A DNA stretch of 64,000 nucleotides from DASWOJ01 sp964242415 (GCA_964242415.1 CAXTAT010000011.1:62001-126000); one strand, 5' to 3'. Positions 43,255 to 52,247 are shown, numbered from the stretch's first letter. Notes: generated by a model not told the origin, from the letters alone. Translations and numbers: made by a program.

Positions 43255-45531
43255 TCAAGGCTGCAGTGCTGCTCGGCACGCGCGCCACACCCGTTCCGGC
43301 GTGGCCGGCATGTCCAGGTGAGCGATGCCCAGGGCGTCAGCGATGGCGCTCATGATCGTCTGCGGCGCGCCGATGGCGCCGGCCTGGCCCGCACCTTTAG
43401 CTCCCAGCGGGTTGCGGGCAGTCGGGTGCTCATTGAATCGGACCTCAAGCGGGGGCAGGTCGGCGGCTCGCGGCAGGGTGTAGTCCTGGAACGAGGCAGT
43501 CAGGAGTTGGCCGCTGGCATCGTAACGAACCACCTCCAGCAGCGCCTGCCCAATCCCCTGTGCCAGCCCGCCCTGGACCTGGCCCTCCGTCAGCAGCGGG
43601 TTCACCAGGACGCCGTAGTCATCGACCGCGAGATAGCGCAGCAGCGTCACCATCCCGGTCTCCGGATCAACTTCCACTTCCGCGACATGGGCGCCGTTGG
43701 GGAAGACGAACTCCCCATTGGGATTGTGGGCGTCCGTGTCGAGGGCCTCGGCGGGTAGATCTTGAACCAGATCGAGCAGCCGGATGCTGCTGCCCTCGGG
43801 GGTTTGGAACCTGCAACCGGCGAAGCGGACCCACGCCGGATCGGCCTGCAGCAGGCGTGCGGCTGCCGCGTGCGCCTTTCCCAGCGCGGCGTCCATTGCC
43901 ATGGCCAGGGCGGCGCCGGCCATCGGCAGGGAGCGTGCGCCGCCATGGCCGCCACCGGACGTGATGCGGTCGCTGTCCGCCTGAACCAGCCGGCACGCCG
44001 CCACGGGAAGGCCCAGCCGGGTTGCGGCCAGTTGCGCAAAGCTCGTTTCGTGCCCTTGGCCGTTGGACTGCGTGCCCGATAGGAGTTCGACAGTGCCGTC
44101 CTTCAGGAAGCGGATTACGCCGTCCTCGCCGGGCTTACCGCGGGAGGTTTCCAGGAAGCAGGCAATGCCCTGGCCCAGCAGCCGCCCGCGCCGCTTAGCC
44201 TCGGCCCGGCGCGCGGCAAACCCGGCGTGGTCGGCCGCCAGCAGCACCACGGCCAGGTTGTCCCGGAACCGCCCGGTGTCCATCGTAATGCCCAAGGCGC
44301 TCGTATAAGGGAAATCCCGGATCAAATTGGCCTCGCGCAGCGCCACGCGGTCCCGCCCCAGCCGATGTGCGGCGGCGTCCACCAGCCGCTCGATGATGTA
44401 GTTCGCCTCCGGCTTGCCTGCGCCACGGTAGGCGTCCACCGGCACCGTATTGGTGAAAGCGCCGCGCACGTCCATGAGCACGGCCGGGATGGCATACAGC
44501 CCGCCCATCGCCGTCGCTGGCGCCACGGTGTGCGCGCCAGGGCCGAGGGCGGACAGGTAGGCGCCCAGGTTGCCCGTCGTCTCGACATGCAGCGCCAGGA
44601 AGCGGCCACCAGCGTCCAACGCCAGCCGTGCCCGAGTCAGGTTGTCGCGGCCATGCACCCCGGACAGGAAGTCCTCCGTGCGGTCGGCGATCCAGCATAC
44701 GGGCCGGTCCAGGCGGCGAGCCGCCCACAGCAGCGCGACGTGCTCGGGATACAGCACGTTCTTCATCCCGAACCCGCCACCCACGTCATGGCACAAGACC
44801 TGGATCATACCGGGCGCTACGCCGAAGCAATGGGCCAGGTCACGACGGATGCCATGCACGTCCTGTCCGCTTAGCAACAGGCGCATCCGTCCGGTCGCCG
44901 GGTCATGCTCGGCGAGCGCCGTACGCGTTTCCAGGGAGGCGGCGACGACGCGGTTGTTCACCAGGTCCAGGTTGACGGTGTGGGTTGCCGTCTTGAAGGC
45001 CGCCAGGACTGCCGCCCGGTCGCCGCGCTCGTAGTGAAAGGCCAGGTTGCCCGGCGCCTCCGGCCAAACCTGCGGCGCGCCCTCCATTAGGGCTTCCCCC
45101 AACGCCGTTACGGCGGGGAGGTCGTCGTAGTCCACCACCACGCGTTCCAGCGCATCCCGGGCCGCGGCGGCGGTGTCGGCCACCACCAGGGCGATTGGCT
45201 CGCCCACATGGCGCACCCGATCAACAGCCAAGGCGTGGCGTGGCGGCACGACCAGCCCTGCCTCCGGTGGCAGCACCGTGGCGCAGGGGATCGGGCGGAT
45301 GTTGTCGGCCAGCAGATCGGCCGCGGTGAAGACGCCGTGGACCCCCGGCAACGCGGCGGCTCCGGCCGCGTGGATGCCGCTTATGGCTGCATGGCCATGA
45401 GGTGACCGCAGCACCAGCGCATAGAGGTGCCCGGCGGCTGGCACGTCATCCACATACCGTCCAGCGCCGCGCAGGAACCGGTCGTCCTCCAATCGCCGCA
45501 GCGAGCGCGGGTCATCGGCGTTGCGGTTCAT
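43255..45531 (-). CDS. Molybdopterin-binding hydroxylase large subunit, CoxL-like, without partner subunits
   Basis: A 758-residue protein of the xanthine dehydrogenase/CO dehydrogenase large-subunit family: RRLEDDRFLRGAGRYVDD at the start, DVGGGFGMKNVLYPEH, NTVPVDAYRGAGKPEANYII (active-site loop of the form II type), GGGHGGARSLPMAGAAL and VDDYGVLVNPLLTEGQVQGG. The C-terminal motif that normally reads G-x-G-E-A-G reads GAKGAGQAGAIGAPQT, so the catalytic Glu is Gln716. The usual FAD and [2Fe-2S] subunit genes are not next to it. It would hydroxylate an aldehyde or heterocycle if active. The start abuts an IS remnant. Confidence 0.85.
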   Translation of the reverse strand: MNRNADDPRSLRRLEDDRFLRGAGRYVDDVPAAGHLYALVLRSPHGHAAISGIHAAGAAALPGVHGVFTAADLLADNIRPIPCATVLPPEAGLVVPPRHALAVDRVRHVGEPIALVVADTAAAARDALERVVVDYDDLPAVTALGEALMEGAPQVWPEAPGNLAFHYERGDRAAVLAAFKTATHTVNLDLVNNRVVAASLETRTALAEHDPATGRMRLLLSGQDVHGIRRDLAHCFGVAPGMIQVLCHDVGGGFGMKNVLYPEHVALLWAARRLDRPVCWIADRTEDFLSGVHGRDNLTRARLALDAGGRFLALHVETTGNLGAYLSALGPGAHTVAPATAMGGLYAIPAVLMDVRGAFTNTVPVDAYRGAGKPEANYIIERLVDAAAHRLGRDRVALREANLIRDFPYTSALGITMDTGRFRDNLAVVLLAADHAGFAARRAEAKRRGRLLGQGIACFLETSRGKPGEDGVIRFLKDGTVELLSGTQSNGQGHETSFAQLAATRLGLPVAACRLVQADSDRITSGGGHGGARSLPMAGAALAMAMDAALGKAHAAAARLLQADPAWVRFAGCRFQTPEGSSIRLLDLVQDLPAEALDTDAHNPNGEFVFPNGAHVAEVEVDPETGMVTLLRYLAVDDYGVLVNPLLTEGQVQGGLAQGIGQALLEVVRYDASGQLLTASFQDYTLPRAADLPPLEVRFNEHPTARNPLGAKGAGQAGAIGAPQTIMSAIADALGIAHLDMPATPERVWRACRAALQP

Positions 45532-45635
45532 CGGCCATCGCCCACAGCTTTGTTCAAGTGGTCAGCATTATATGCCTTTCCGGCGATCACGGCATCTGGC
45601 TCGTCACCTTCAATCAAACTATGCCCGCCTGTGAC
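45531..45635 (-). mobile_element. Remnant of an IS5-type transposase
   Basis: The minus strand reads VTGGHSLIEGDEPDAVIAGK followed by AYNADHLNKAVGDGR and a stop. This matches the DDE-domain stretch of IS5-family transposases, commonly of the form LIEG-x-x-PDAVIADKAYDADHLRxA. The catalytic Asp is now in GKAYNAD context and the frame stops at once. Only about 35 codons are recognisable. It abuts the start of the molybdopterin hydroxylase gene, so that gene's upstream region partly derives from an old insertion. Confidence 0.5.
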
Positions 45636-45791
45636 CCCATAGCTTGCCAAAGCGCGACCCGCGTTGCCGCTCGCACCGGGCCGACACCAAGTCTCGCAAC
45701 CGCTCCCACTGACCACCGCATAGGGTGTCCTATCAACGGTCGCCAAAGCTCAATCCAAAGTCAGCCTTGAACCTACAGGAGACGAAGCCGC

Positions 45792-47435
45792 CTATGCAGC
45801 GGTGCGGATTGCGGCCGCGTTCACCTCGTCGGTTACCTTGCCCTGGAACGTGGCAAAATTGGCTTCAAACAAGCCGACCAGCTTACGTGCGGCGTCGTCA
45901 TAGGCGGTCGGGTCCGCCCAAGCCTGCCGAGGGTCCAACACCGAGTTCGGGATGCCTGGCACGTTCTGCGGCATCATTAAGCCGAAATGCGGGTCCTGCA
46001 CGTAACGCGCATCCTTCAAGCTGCCGTCCAGCACGGCGGCGAGCAGGGCGCGCGTGTGCTTGATGCTCATGCGGCTGCCGACGCCGAAGGCACCGCCGGT
46101 CCAGCCGGTGTTGACCAGCCAGCAGTCGGTGCCGTGCTTGGCGATCAGCTCGGCAAGCATCCGGCCATACACCTCCGGGTGACGCGGGATGAAAGGGGCG
46201 CCGAAGCAGGTTGAGAACGTCGCTTGCGGCTCCCGTCCCACGCCCTTTTCGGTACCGGCGACCTTGGCCGTGTAGCCTGACATGAAGTGGTACATCGCCT
46301 GGGCAGTGCTGAGCTTGCTGATCGGCGGCAACACACCGAAGGCGTCGGCGGTCAGCATCACCAGGTTGCGCGGCTGCCCGGCCCTGCCTGACAAGTCGCA
46401 GTTGGGAATGAACTCGATGGGGTAGCAGGACCGGGTGTTCTCCGTCAGCGCACCATCGGTCAGATCCAGGTTGCCAGCCTCATCCGCGATTACGTTTTCC
46501 AGAACGGTCCCAAAGCGGTGCGTGGCGGCGTAAATTTCCGGCTCGGCTTCCTGGCTGAGGTTGATGACCTTGGCGTAGCAGCCCCCCTCAAAGTTGAAGA
46601 TGCCGTTCGGCCCCCAGCCATGCTCGTCATCGCCGATCAGCGGGCGGCTCGGGTCGGAGGACAGGGTCGTCTTGCCGGTGCCGGACAAGCCGAAGAACAG
46701 GGCGACATCGCCGGGGCTGCCGTCGGTGGTGCGGCCGACGTTGGCGCTGCAGTGCATGGGCAGCACGCCCTCGGCTGGCAGCTTCCAGTTCATCACGCCG
46801 AAAATCGACTTCTTGATCTCCCCGCCATACTCGCTGCCAGCGATCACGATGAGGCGGTCGGTGAAGGAGGCAGCGATGGCCGTGCTGCTGCGGACGCCAT
46901 CGATCGCCGGATCGGCCTGCATGTTGGGGGCGTGCAGGATGACCCAGTCCGGACTGAACCCCGGCAGATCCTCAGCAGGCGGGCGGATAAACATATTGCG
47001 GGCGAACAGGACATGCCATGCCTCGGTGCTGATCAAGCGGACGCGGACGCGGTGCTCTGGATCGGCGCCGGCATACAAATCCTGGGTGAACAGTTCCCGT
47101 CCCTGCAGGTAGGCCTGCACTCGGCCGCGCAGAGTGGCGAAGTGCGCCGGGTCCAGCTTACGATTGCCAGGCCGCCACCAGATGTCGTCGCTGACGGTTG
47201 GGTCCCCGACGGAGAATTTGTCCTGCACTGACCGGCCGGTGTGAACGCCAGTCTTCACGATCAGCGCGCCCTCTGCTGACAGTCGGCCCTCTCCCCTGCG
47301 TAGTGCGTGGGTGACCAGTGCGGCAGCAGCCAAGTTGGCGTGCACCGTCCCAGTTGGCATCAGGCCAGTGCCGGCCAGTGGCGAGGGCTGATCCGTCACG
47401 TCGGCAACTGCGGAAGGGGTGGACTGGTAGTTCAT
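45792..47435 (-). CDS. pckA: Phosphoenolpyruvate carboxykinase (ATP)
   Basis: PckA converts oxaloacetate and ATP to phosphoenolpyruvate, CO2 and ADP, the entry to gluconeogenesis. The 547-residue protein has the kinase-1a P-loop FFGLSGTGKTTLSSD (about 248-262), the metal motif LIGDDEHGWGPNGIFNFEGG, RSVQDKFSVGDP and the adenine-binding ENTRSCYPIEFIPNCDLSG. Length is normal. It lies 72 bases downstream of the HugZ-like gene on the same strand and close to chvI-chvG. In Agrobacterium and Sinorhizobium pckA is a known neighbour and target of ChvI, so control by the adjacent regulator is likely. Confidence 0.96.
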   Translation of the reverse strand: MNYQSTPSAVADVTDQPSPLAGTGLMPTGTVHANLAAAALVTHALRRGEGRLSAEGALIVKTGVHTGRSVQDKFSVGDPTVSDDIWWRPGNRKLDPAHFATLRGRVQAYLQGRELFTQDLYAGADPEHRVRVRLISTEAWHVLFARNMFIRPPAEDLPGFSPDWVILHAPNMQADPAIDGVRSSTAIAASFTDRLIVIAGSEYGGEIKKSIFGVMNWKLPAEGVLPMHCSANVGRTTDGSPGDVALFFGLSGTGKTTLSSDPSRPLIGDDEHGWGPNGIFNFEGGCYAKVINLSQEAEPEIYAATHRFGTVLENVIADEAGNLDLTDGALTENTRSCYPIEFIPNCDLSGRAGQPRNLVMLTADAFGVLPPISKLSTAQAMYHFMSGYTAKVAGTEKGVGREPQATFSTCFGAPFIPRHPEVYGRMLAELIAKHGTDCWLVNTGWTGGAFGVGSRMSIKHTRALLAAVLDGSLKDARYVQDPHFGLMMPQNVPGIPNSVLDPRQAWADPTAYDDAARKLVGLFEANFATFQGKVTDEVNAAAIRTAA

Positions 47436-47507
47436 GGACAGGTTTCCTTGAGCAGTTCCGCAACGAGACGGGGGCGGGTAAGAACGATATGGGCCTCTTA
47501 GGCGAGG

Positions 47508-48266
47508 CTATGCCCCCAGTCCAGGCCCGCCGGCCAGGGTTTTCCGTGCTGCATGTGCGAGACGGACCAACTGCGTACGGATGCCGCCAGCGTCATGCAC
47601 GAAACTGGGCCAAGCGACCCGCATGGTAGTTTCTTGTCGGCCAAGGTCGCAGCCTTCTACGTCGCAGGCCACCATCAGCCAGCCAGGGCCGTCTGCACCC
47701 TGGGCCGTGGCGATGGCGTCCAGGGCATCCGTGTGGTCGGCGTTGCAGTGGGCCAGCACCTCTGGCTCGGCGGCAGCCACGGCCTCGACCGCAGCGGGGT
47801 CGGTGGCGAGGTCGGCGCGCTTGAGCCGGGTTGCGCTGGCAAAACCGCCGATGAACTGACCGCCGCCAGGCTGGATGCGGAAAAGCTGAAAGTCGGCAAA
47901 TCCAGCATAGAATGCGGCATAGGGATGCAGCGCCACCCAGCGGGCCTTCAGCGCCGGGTCAGGCTCATGCGCCGCCAGGCCGGTGACGGTCAGGCGCGGG
48001 GCAGTCTGCGGGTTCAACCCCGCCGGTTGGCCTGCAACCATCAGGGCACAACGCGGCTCATCCCGCAGGTGGCGGGTGTGTTCGGACAGGCCGGAGAGCA
48101 GCATCAGAATGGAGCCGTCCGGCGCAGTGGCAGGCGTGACAAGGGAGGCGAAAGGCTGACCGTCGGCGCTGGTGGCCAGGGTGCCGCCGCGTGCGGCGCG
48201 CAACAGGGCGCGGGCATCCTGAATGGGGGTGGTGGTCGGCGTATCGCCGGTGCGGGCATCGCTCAT
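47508..48266 (-). CDS. HugZ-like pyridoxamine-phosphate-oxidase-fold protein with DUF2470
   Basis: The 252-residue protein has an N-terminal split-barrel flavin-binding domain (DARALLRAARGGTLATSADG, FASLVTPATAPDGSILMLLS, DEPRCALMVAGQP) and a C-terminal DUF2470 domain with the conserved HCNADHTDALDAIA. This architecture is that of HugZ/HutZ haem-utilisation proteins, some of which degrade haem. No haem-uptake genes are nearby. The ATG at 48266 is used because the protein then begins MSDARTGDTPT. It is divergent from chvI across 93 bases. Confidence 0.82.
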   Translation of the reverse strand: MSDARTGDTPTTTPIQDARALLRAARGGTLATSADGQPFASLVTPATAPDGSILMLLSGLSEHTRHLRDEPRCALMVAGQPAGLNPQTAPRLTVTGLAAHEPDPALKARWVALHPYAAFYAGFADFQLFRIQPGGGQFIGGFASATRLKRADLATDPAAVEAVAAAEPEVLAHCNADHTDALDAIATAQGADGPGWLMVACDVEGCDLGRQETTMRVAWPSFVHDAGGIRTQLVRLAHAARKTLAGGPGLGA

Positions 48267-48359
48267 TTTGTAGTCTCCCAGTATTCCGCCATAATCCTGA
48301 CCTACATGGCGCCTCGGCGTCAGGCGGCCAGGATTGCTCGGCAAGTAAGGTTTTGTCCC

Positions 48360-49061
48360 ATGAAGCATACTATCGCCTTGGTCGATGACGACCGGAACAT
48401 CCTAACTTCGGTGTCGATGACCTTGGAGGCAGAGGGCTTCCTGGTACGGACCTACACCGATGGCGAGAGCGCCCTGCAGGGCCTGATTGCCCGGCCGGTG
48501 GACCTGGCGGTGCTGGATATCAAGATGCCGCGGATGGATGGAATGGAGTTGTTGCAGCGCTTGCGGACGCGCAGCCAGTTGCCGGTGATCTTCCTGACCA
48601 GCAAAGACGAAGAGGTGGATGAACTGATGGGGCTGCGCCTCGGCGCGGACGACTACATCACCAAGCCATTCAGCCAACGCTTGCTGATCGAGCGCATCCG
48701 CGCGCTGCTGCGGCGTAAGGAGGCCAGCCGCGCCGAGGGCGCAGGCGCGGCGGCCGGTGGCGTGATGGCGCGCGGTGACCTGGTGCTGGATGAGACCAAG
48801 CACCAGTGCACTTGGCGCGAAAGGGACATCCAGCTCACCGTCACAGAGTTCCTGCTTGTCAAGGCGCTCGCCGTCCGGCCCGGCATGGTCAAGTCGCGTG
48901 ATCAGTTGATCGATGCCGCCTACGGCGAGAACATCTATGTGGACGACCGTACCATCGACAGCCACATCAAGCGCGTCCGCAAGAAGTTTCGCGCGATGGA
49001 TGACAGCTTCGACCACATCGAGACGCTGTATGGCATCGGCTACCGTTACAAGGACCAGTAA
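48360..49061 (+). CDS. chvI: ChvI-type response regulator
   Basis: The 233-residue OmpR-class regulator has a receiver domain (TIALVDDDRNILTSVSMTLE, phospho-acceptor Asp53 in LAVLDIKMPRMDG, Lys in FLTSKDEEVDELMGLRLGAD). A winged-helix DNA-binding domain ends RTIDSHIKRVRKKFRAMDDS and LYGIGYRYKDQ. The sequence agrees closely with ChvI/ExoS-partner regulators that adjust envelope, acid and host-related genes in alphaproteobacteria. The stop overlaps the start of chvG (TAATG). The pairing with chvG, hprK and pckA is the conserved setting. Confidence 0.94.
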   Translation: MKHTIALVDDDRNILTSVSMTLEAEGFLVRTYTDGESALQGLIARPVDLAVLDIKMPRMDGMELLQRLRTRSQLPVIFLTSKDEEVDELMGLRLGADDYITKPFSQRLLIERIRALLRRKEASRAEGAGAAAGGVMARGDLVLDETKHQCTWRERDIQLTVTEFLLVKALAVRPGMVKSRDQLIDAAYGENIYVDDRTIDSHIKRVRKKFRAMDDSFDHIETLYGIGYRYKDQ

Positions 49062-50731
49062 TGCCGGACACCGGCCTTCGTCCAAAGGCCGATGCAAGCC
49101 CGGCGATGCGCAGCGGGCGACGCCGCTGGGTGTCCCCACTGCTGCGGCGCATCCTGCTGGTCAACGCTTTGCCCTTGGCCCTGCTGGTCGCTGCCGTGCT
49201 GTATCTGGACCAGTATCAAGCGGGCCTGCTGGAGGCCAACGTACAGGCGTTGCGGGAGCAGGCTCGCATCTACGCCGGGGCCCTTGGCGAGAGTGCCGTG
49301 CAGGAGACCGATCCGGACAACCCGATCCTGGTCCCCGACCAGGCCCGCCCCCTCCTGCGTCGCCTGACTGAGCCGACGCCCAATGCCCAGGCCAGGCTAT
49401 ATGCCCCGGATGGGCGCCTGATCGCCGACAGCCGGGTACGCGAAGGCCCTGGCGGCGCCGTGGTGACCGAACCGCTGCCACCAGCGGCAATCCGCAGCCT
49501 AGTGATGGGTACTGTCGGTGCGATCTACGACAAGCTGACATCCCTGCTGCCTCGCAAGTCAGAAGATCCGTTTGTGGAAATCAGTCCTGATGCGGCCGGA
49601 ATTGACTGGCAGCCCGACGTGAAGGAGGAGCTGCGGATCAGCGGCAGCAATCTCGGCCGGGAGATGCCGCCCTACATCCGCCGCACTGGTGAGAACCGGC
49701 TGCTGGTGACCGTGGCCGAGCCGGTGCTGCGAAACCGCCATACAGTCGGAATCGTGCTGCTGACGCGAGAGGCGCGGGAGGTGGATGACAGTCTCCTGAC
49801 GGTCCGAACCAGCATCCTGGGTCTGTTCGCGCTCGCCTTGGTGCTGACCGTGGCGCTGTCCTGGTACTTATCGCTGACGATTGCCCGGCCTATTCTTCGG
49901 CTCGCCGGCGCGGCGCATGAGATGCAAGAAGGTCGCGGCCGGGCCAGCACCGTGCCGGGGTCGCTGCTGCGCCGGACCGATGAGGTCGGTGAGCTGGCCT
50001 ATGCACTTGCGGAGGGTGCTGCCGCGCTATGGGCGCGCATGGACGCCACCGAACGCTTTGCTGCCGACGTGGCGCATGAGATCAAGAACCCGCTGAGCAG
50101 CATCCGCAGCGCCATCGAGACCCTGCCGCGGATCGAAGACCCGGTGCGACGCACCCGGCTGCTTGCCATCATCTCTGAGGACGTGACCCGCTTGGATCGG
50201 CTGATCAGCGATATCAGTGACGCCAGTCGGGTAGATGCCGAGCTGTCGCGCACGGTGACGGAGCCGCTGGACGTCGTCTCGATCCTGAAGATCTTGACCG
50301 AGATCGACGAGGCGACACGGCAGGATGGTGATCCCGTTGTCATGCTCGACGTGCCTGCCACACCGCTGCTGGTGCAGGCTGTTGAGGATCGTTTGGTGCA
50401 GGTGCTGCGAAACTTGATCGGCAACGCCCGCAGCTTCTCTCCCGCCAATGGCCGCATTCGGTTGCAGGCGCGGGAGACTGGAGGATTCGTGGAGGTGGGG
50501 GTGGAGGATGACGGGCCGGGCATCCCGGCAGCCAAACTCGAGCATGTGTTCGACCGCTTCTATTCGGAGCGGCCGGCAGGGGAGAGCTTTGGGCAGCACT
50601 CTGGCCTGGGGCTGTCAATCAGCAGGCAGATCGTCGAGGCGCTGAAAGGTCGTATCTCCGCGGAGAATCGATATGGAGACGCCGGGCAGGTCGTAGGTGC
50701 GCGGTTCGTTGTGTGGCTGCCCCGGACCTGA
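49061..50731 (+). CDS. chvG: ChvG-type sensor histidine kinase
   Basis: A 556-residue membrane kinase with helix one at about 30-49 (RILLVNALPLALLVAAVLYL), a periplasmic stimulus-sensing domain of about 190 residues, and helix two near 252-272. HAMP, the HisKA box with His339 (FAADVAHEIKNPLSSIRSAI) and the ATP-binding domain (NLIGNARSFSPANG, DDGPGIP, SGLGLSISRQIVEAL) follow. In relatives the periplasmic regulator ExoR inhibits the kinase until acid stress; no exoR is in the window. It phosphorylates ChvI. The ATG overlaps the chvI stop. Confidence 0.93.
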   Translation: MPDTGLRPKADASPAMRSGRRRWVSPLLRRILLVNALPLALLVAAVLYLDQYQAGLLEANVQALREQARIYAGALGESAVQETDPDNPILVPDQARPLLRRLTEPTPNAQARLYAPDGRLIADSRVREGPGGAVVTEPLPPAAIRSLVMGTVGAIYDKLTSLLPRKSEDPFVEISPDAAGIDWQPDVKEELRISGSNLGREMPPYIRRTGENRLLVTVAEPVLRNRHTVGIVLLTREAREVDDSLLTVRTSILGLFALALVLTVALSWYLSLTIARPILRLAGAAHEMQEGRGRASTVPGSLLRRTDEVGELAYALAEGAAALWARMDATERFAADVAHEIKNPLSSIRSAIETLPRIEDPVRRTRLLAIISEDVTRLDRLISDISDASRVDAELSRTVTEPLDVVSILKILTEIDEATRQDGDPVVMLDVPATPLLVQAVEDRLVQVLRNLIGNARSFSPANGRIRLQARETGGFVEVGVEDDGPGIPAAKLEHVFDRFYSERPAGESFGQHSGLGLSISRQIVEALKGRISAENRYGDAGQVVGARFVVWLPRT

Positions 50732-50768
50732 TCGTCCCCCGGGCCTGATCATGCATCGTCGCACCACA

Positions 50769-50784
50769 TGTTTCACATGAAACG
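50769..50784. promoter_or_regulatory. parS-like palindrome (candidate ParB binding site)
   Basis: The 16 bases TGTTTCACATGAAACG between chvG and hprK differ from the parS consensus TGTTTCACGTGAAACA at only two positions, one central and one terminal. The core GTTTCACATGAAAC is a near-perfect palindrome. ParB-bound parS sites cluster around the replication origin. The chvI-chvG-hprK-pckA block is origin-near in Agrobacterium and Brucella as I recall, which fits. A single site is seen, so the role needs the genome map. Confidence 0.6.
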
Positions 50785-50820
50785 CTGGTCAGGCTGGACT
50801 GGCAGGGCGAGCATCACAAG

Positions 50821-51309
50821 ATGCTTCCATTTGCTGCAGAACCAGGCCACATAGCCAGCCATATGCACCTGTATGCAAGCTGTGCCGCCCGAGAGGGGTG
50901 TGGTGTGCTACTCCTGGGACCGTCAGGTTCAGGGAAGTCTGACCTATTGCTTCGCTTGCTTGGCCAGGGTTTCGCGCTTGTCGCTGATGATCAAGTCCTT
51001 ATTGAGGCAGGCTGGGCAGCGCCACCTCTGGCACTGGCCGGGCTTCTTGAGGTGCGTGGGCTTGGTATCATGCGCTTGCCCCACACCGCCCCGGTCCAAC
51101 TGGCCCTCGCCGTGCAGCTCAGTGCTGGCGACCGCCTTCCTGAACCGACAACGCACGCCGCAACTGGCCTGCCTCTTGTGCTGATTGATCCGCATCAGGC
51201 ATCCGCTGCCGCCCGGCTCGCCTTGGCTCTGGACTGCGCCCTCGGCCGCGTGGCGCAGGTTGCCGGCGCATTTGCGGCATCTTCGCCACCTTGCCCGGCT
51301 CCCGCGTGA
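50821..51309 (+). CDS. hprK: HPr kinase/phosphorylase, short alphaproteobacterial form
   Basis: The 162-residue protein is the catalytic C-terminal half of HprK only, as usual in alphaproteobacteria. The P-loop is LLLGPSGSGKSDLLLRLLGQ (33-40 core), followed by ALVADDQVLIEAGW and the HprK signature region LAGLLEVRGLGIMRLPH. It phosphorylates and dephosphorylates the regulatory Ser of HPr (encoded at 52734), tuning the PTS relay. Its GTG-type overlap with rapZ (GTGA) suggests coupling. The HPr partner has Ser57 in the matching position. Confidence 0.92.
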   Translation: MLPFAAEPGHIASHMHLYASCAAREGCGVLLLGPSGSGKSDLLLRLLGQGFALVADDQVLIEAGWAAPPLALAGLLEVRGLGIMRLPHTAPVQLALAVQLSAGDRLPEPTTHAATGLPLVLIDPHQASAAARLALALDCALGRVAQVAGAFAASSPPCPAPA

Positions 51310-52247
51310 GCGGCCTACGGGTGGTTCTGGTGAGCGGGTTGTCCGGCGCAGGCAAGGCGTCCATCCTGCGTGCATTGGAGGATGCTGGATATGAGGCGGT
51401 GGACAATCCGCCACTAACGATGGTGCCCGACCTAGCCCGGCGGACTGAGCGCCCCCTGGCGATCGGCTTGGATGCCCGCAGCCGCGGCTTCGATGCTGGG
51501 CTTGTGCTGGCGACACTGGCCGACCTTCGCCAGGACTCGGCGCTGCAGCCTGAGCTGATCTATGCCGCAGCCGACGAAACCACGCTTCTGCGTCGCTACA
51601 CCGAAACCCGTCGTCGCCATCCTCTCTCGCCACAGGGTCGTGTGATCGACGGCATTGTGGCGGAGGCAGCACTGACCCGGCCCTTGCGCGACGCTGCCGA
51701 TTTAGTCCTGGACACCTCCGGCCTGCCGTTGGCCAACCTTCGCCGCTTGATCGAACAACGCTTTCGGCCGCAACTAGGCGAAGGCACCGATGCCAAGCTG
51801 GGCGTCGCGTTGATGTCGTTTGCGTTTCCCGCTGGCCTGCCACGCGAGGCCGACATGGTGTTCGATGCAAGATTCCTGCGCAACCCGCATTATGACGCCA
51901 TATTGCGTTCGGGTACAGGGTTGGACACGGACGTAGCTGCGTACGTGGAAGCCGACCCGGACTTCATCGCATTCTTTGACGGCATCATCGACCTCCTCCG
52001 CCTCGTCCTGCCGCGGTTTGTGCAGGAGGGAAAAAGGTACGCGACAATTGCCGTTGGCTGCACAGGCGGGCGGCATCGGTCGGTTCGGATCGTCGAACGC
52101 CTCGCACAGGTTCTGCGGGACGACCAGGCCAGCGCTGAAGGCGCCACCTGCAGCAGTTGGCAGGTTACGGCCAGCCACAGAGAGTTGGCGACTGGACAAG
52201 GCGTTACGGCGGTGCCGAGCGGCTTATCCAGGAATGACGCGGCCTAG
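51306..52247 (+). CDS. rapZ: RapZ family RNase adapter / nucleotide-binding protein
   Basis: A 313-residue RapZ (YvcJ/YhbJ) protein with the Walker A loop VSGLSGAGKASILRALEDAG, YEAVDNPPLTMVPDL, the diagnostic FAFPAGLPREADMVFDARFL RNPHYD segment and the C-terminal YATIAVGCTGGRHRSVRIVE. In enterobacteria RapZ guides RNase E to the GlmZ small RNA and binds glucosamine-6-phosphate; in alphaproteobacteria its role is less clear. The GTG at 51306 overlapping the hprK stop is preferred to an upstream TTG. The last 40 residues are low-complexity. Confidence 0.92.
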   Translation: MSGLRVVLVSGLSGAGKASILRALEDAGYEAVDNPPLTMVPDLARRTERPLAIGLDARSRGFDAGLVLATLADLRQDSALQPELIYAAADETTLLRRYTETRRRHPLSPQGRVIDGIVAEAALTRPLRDAADLVLDTSGLPLANLRRLIEQRFRPQLGEGTDAKLGVALMSFAFPAGLPREADMVFDARFLRNPHYDAILRSGTGLDTDVAAYVEADPDFIAFFDGIIDLLRLVLPRFVQEGKRYATIAVGCTGGRHRSVRIVERLAQVLRDDQASAEGATCSSWQVTASHRELATGQGVTAVPSGLSRNDAA

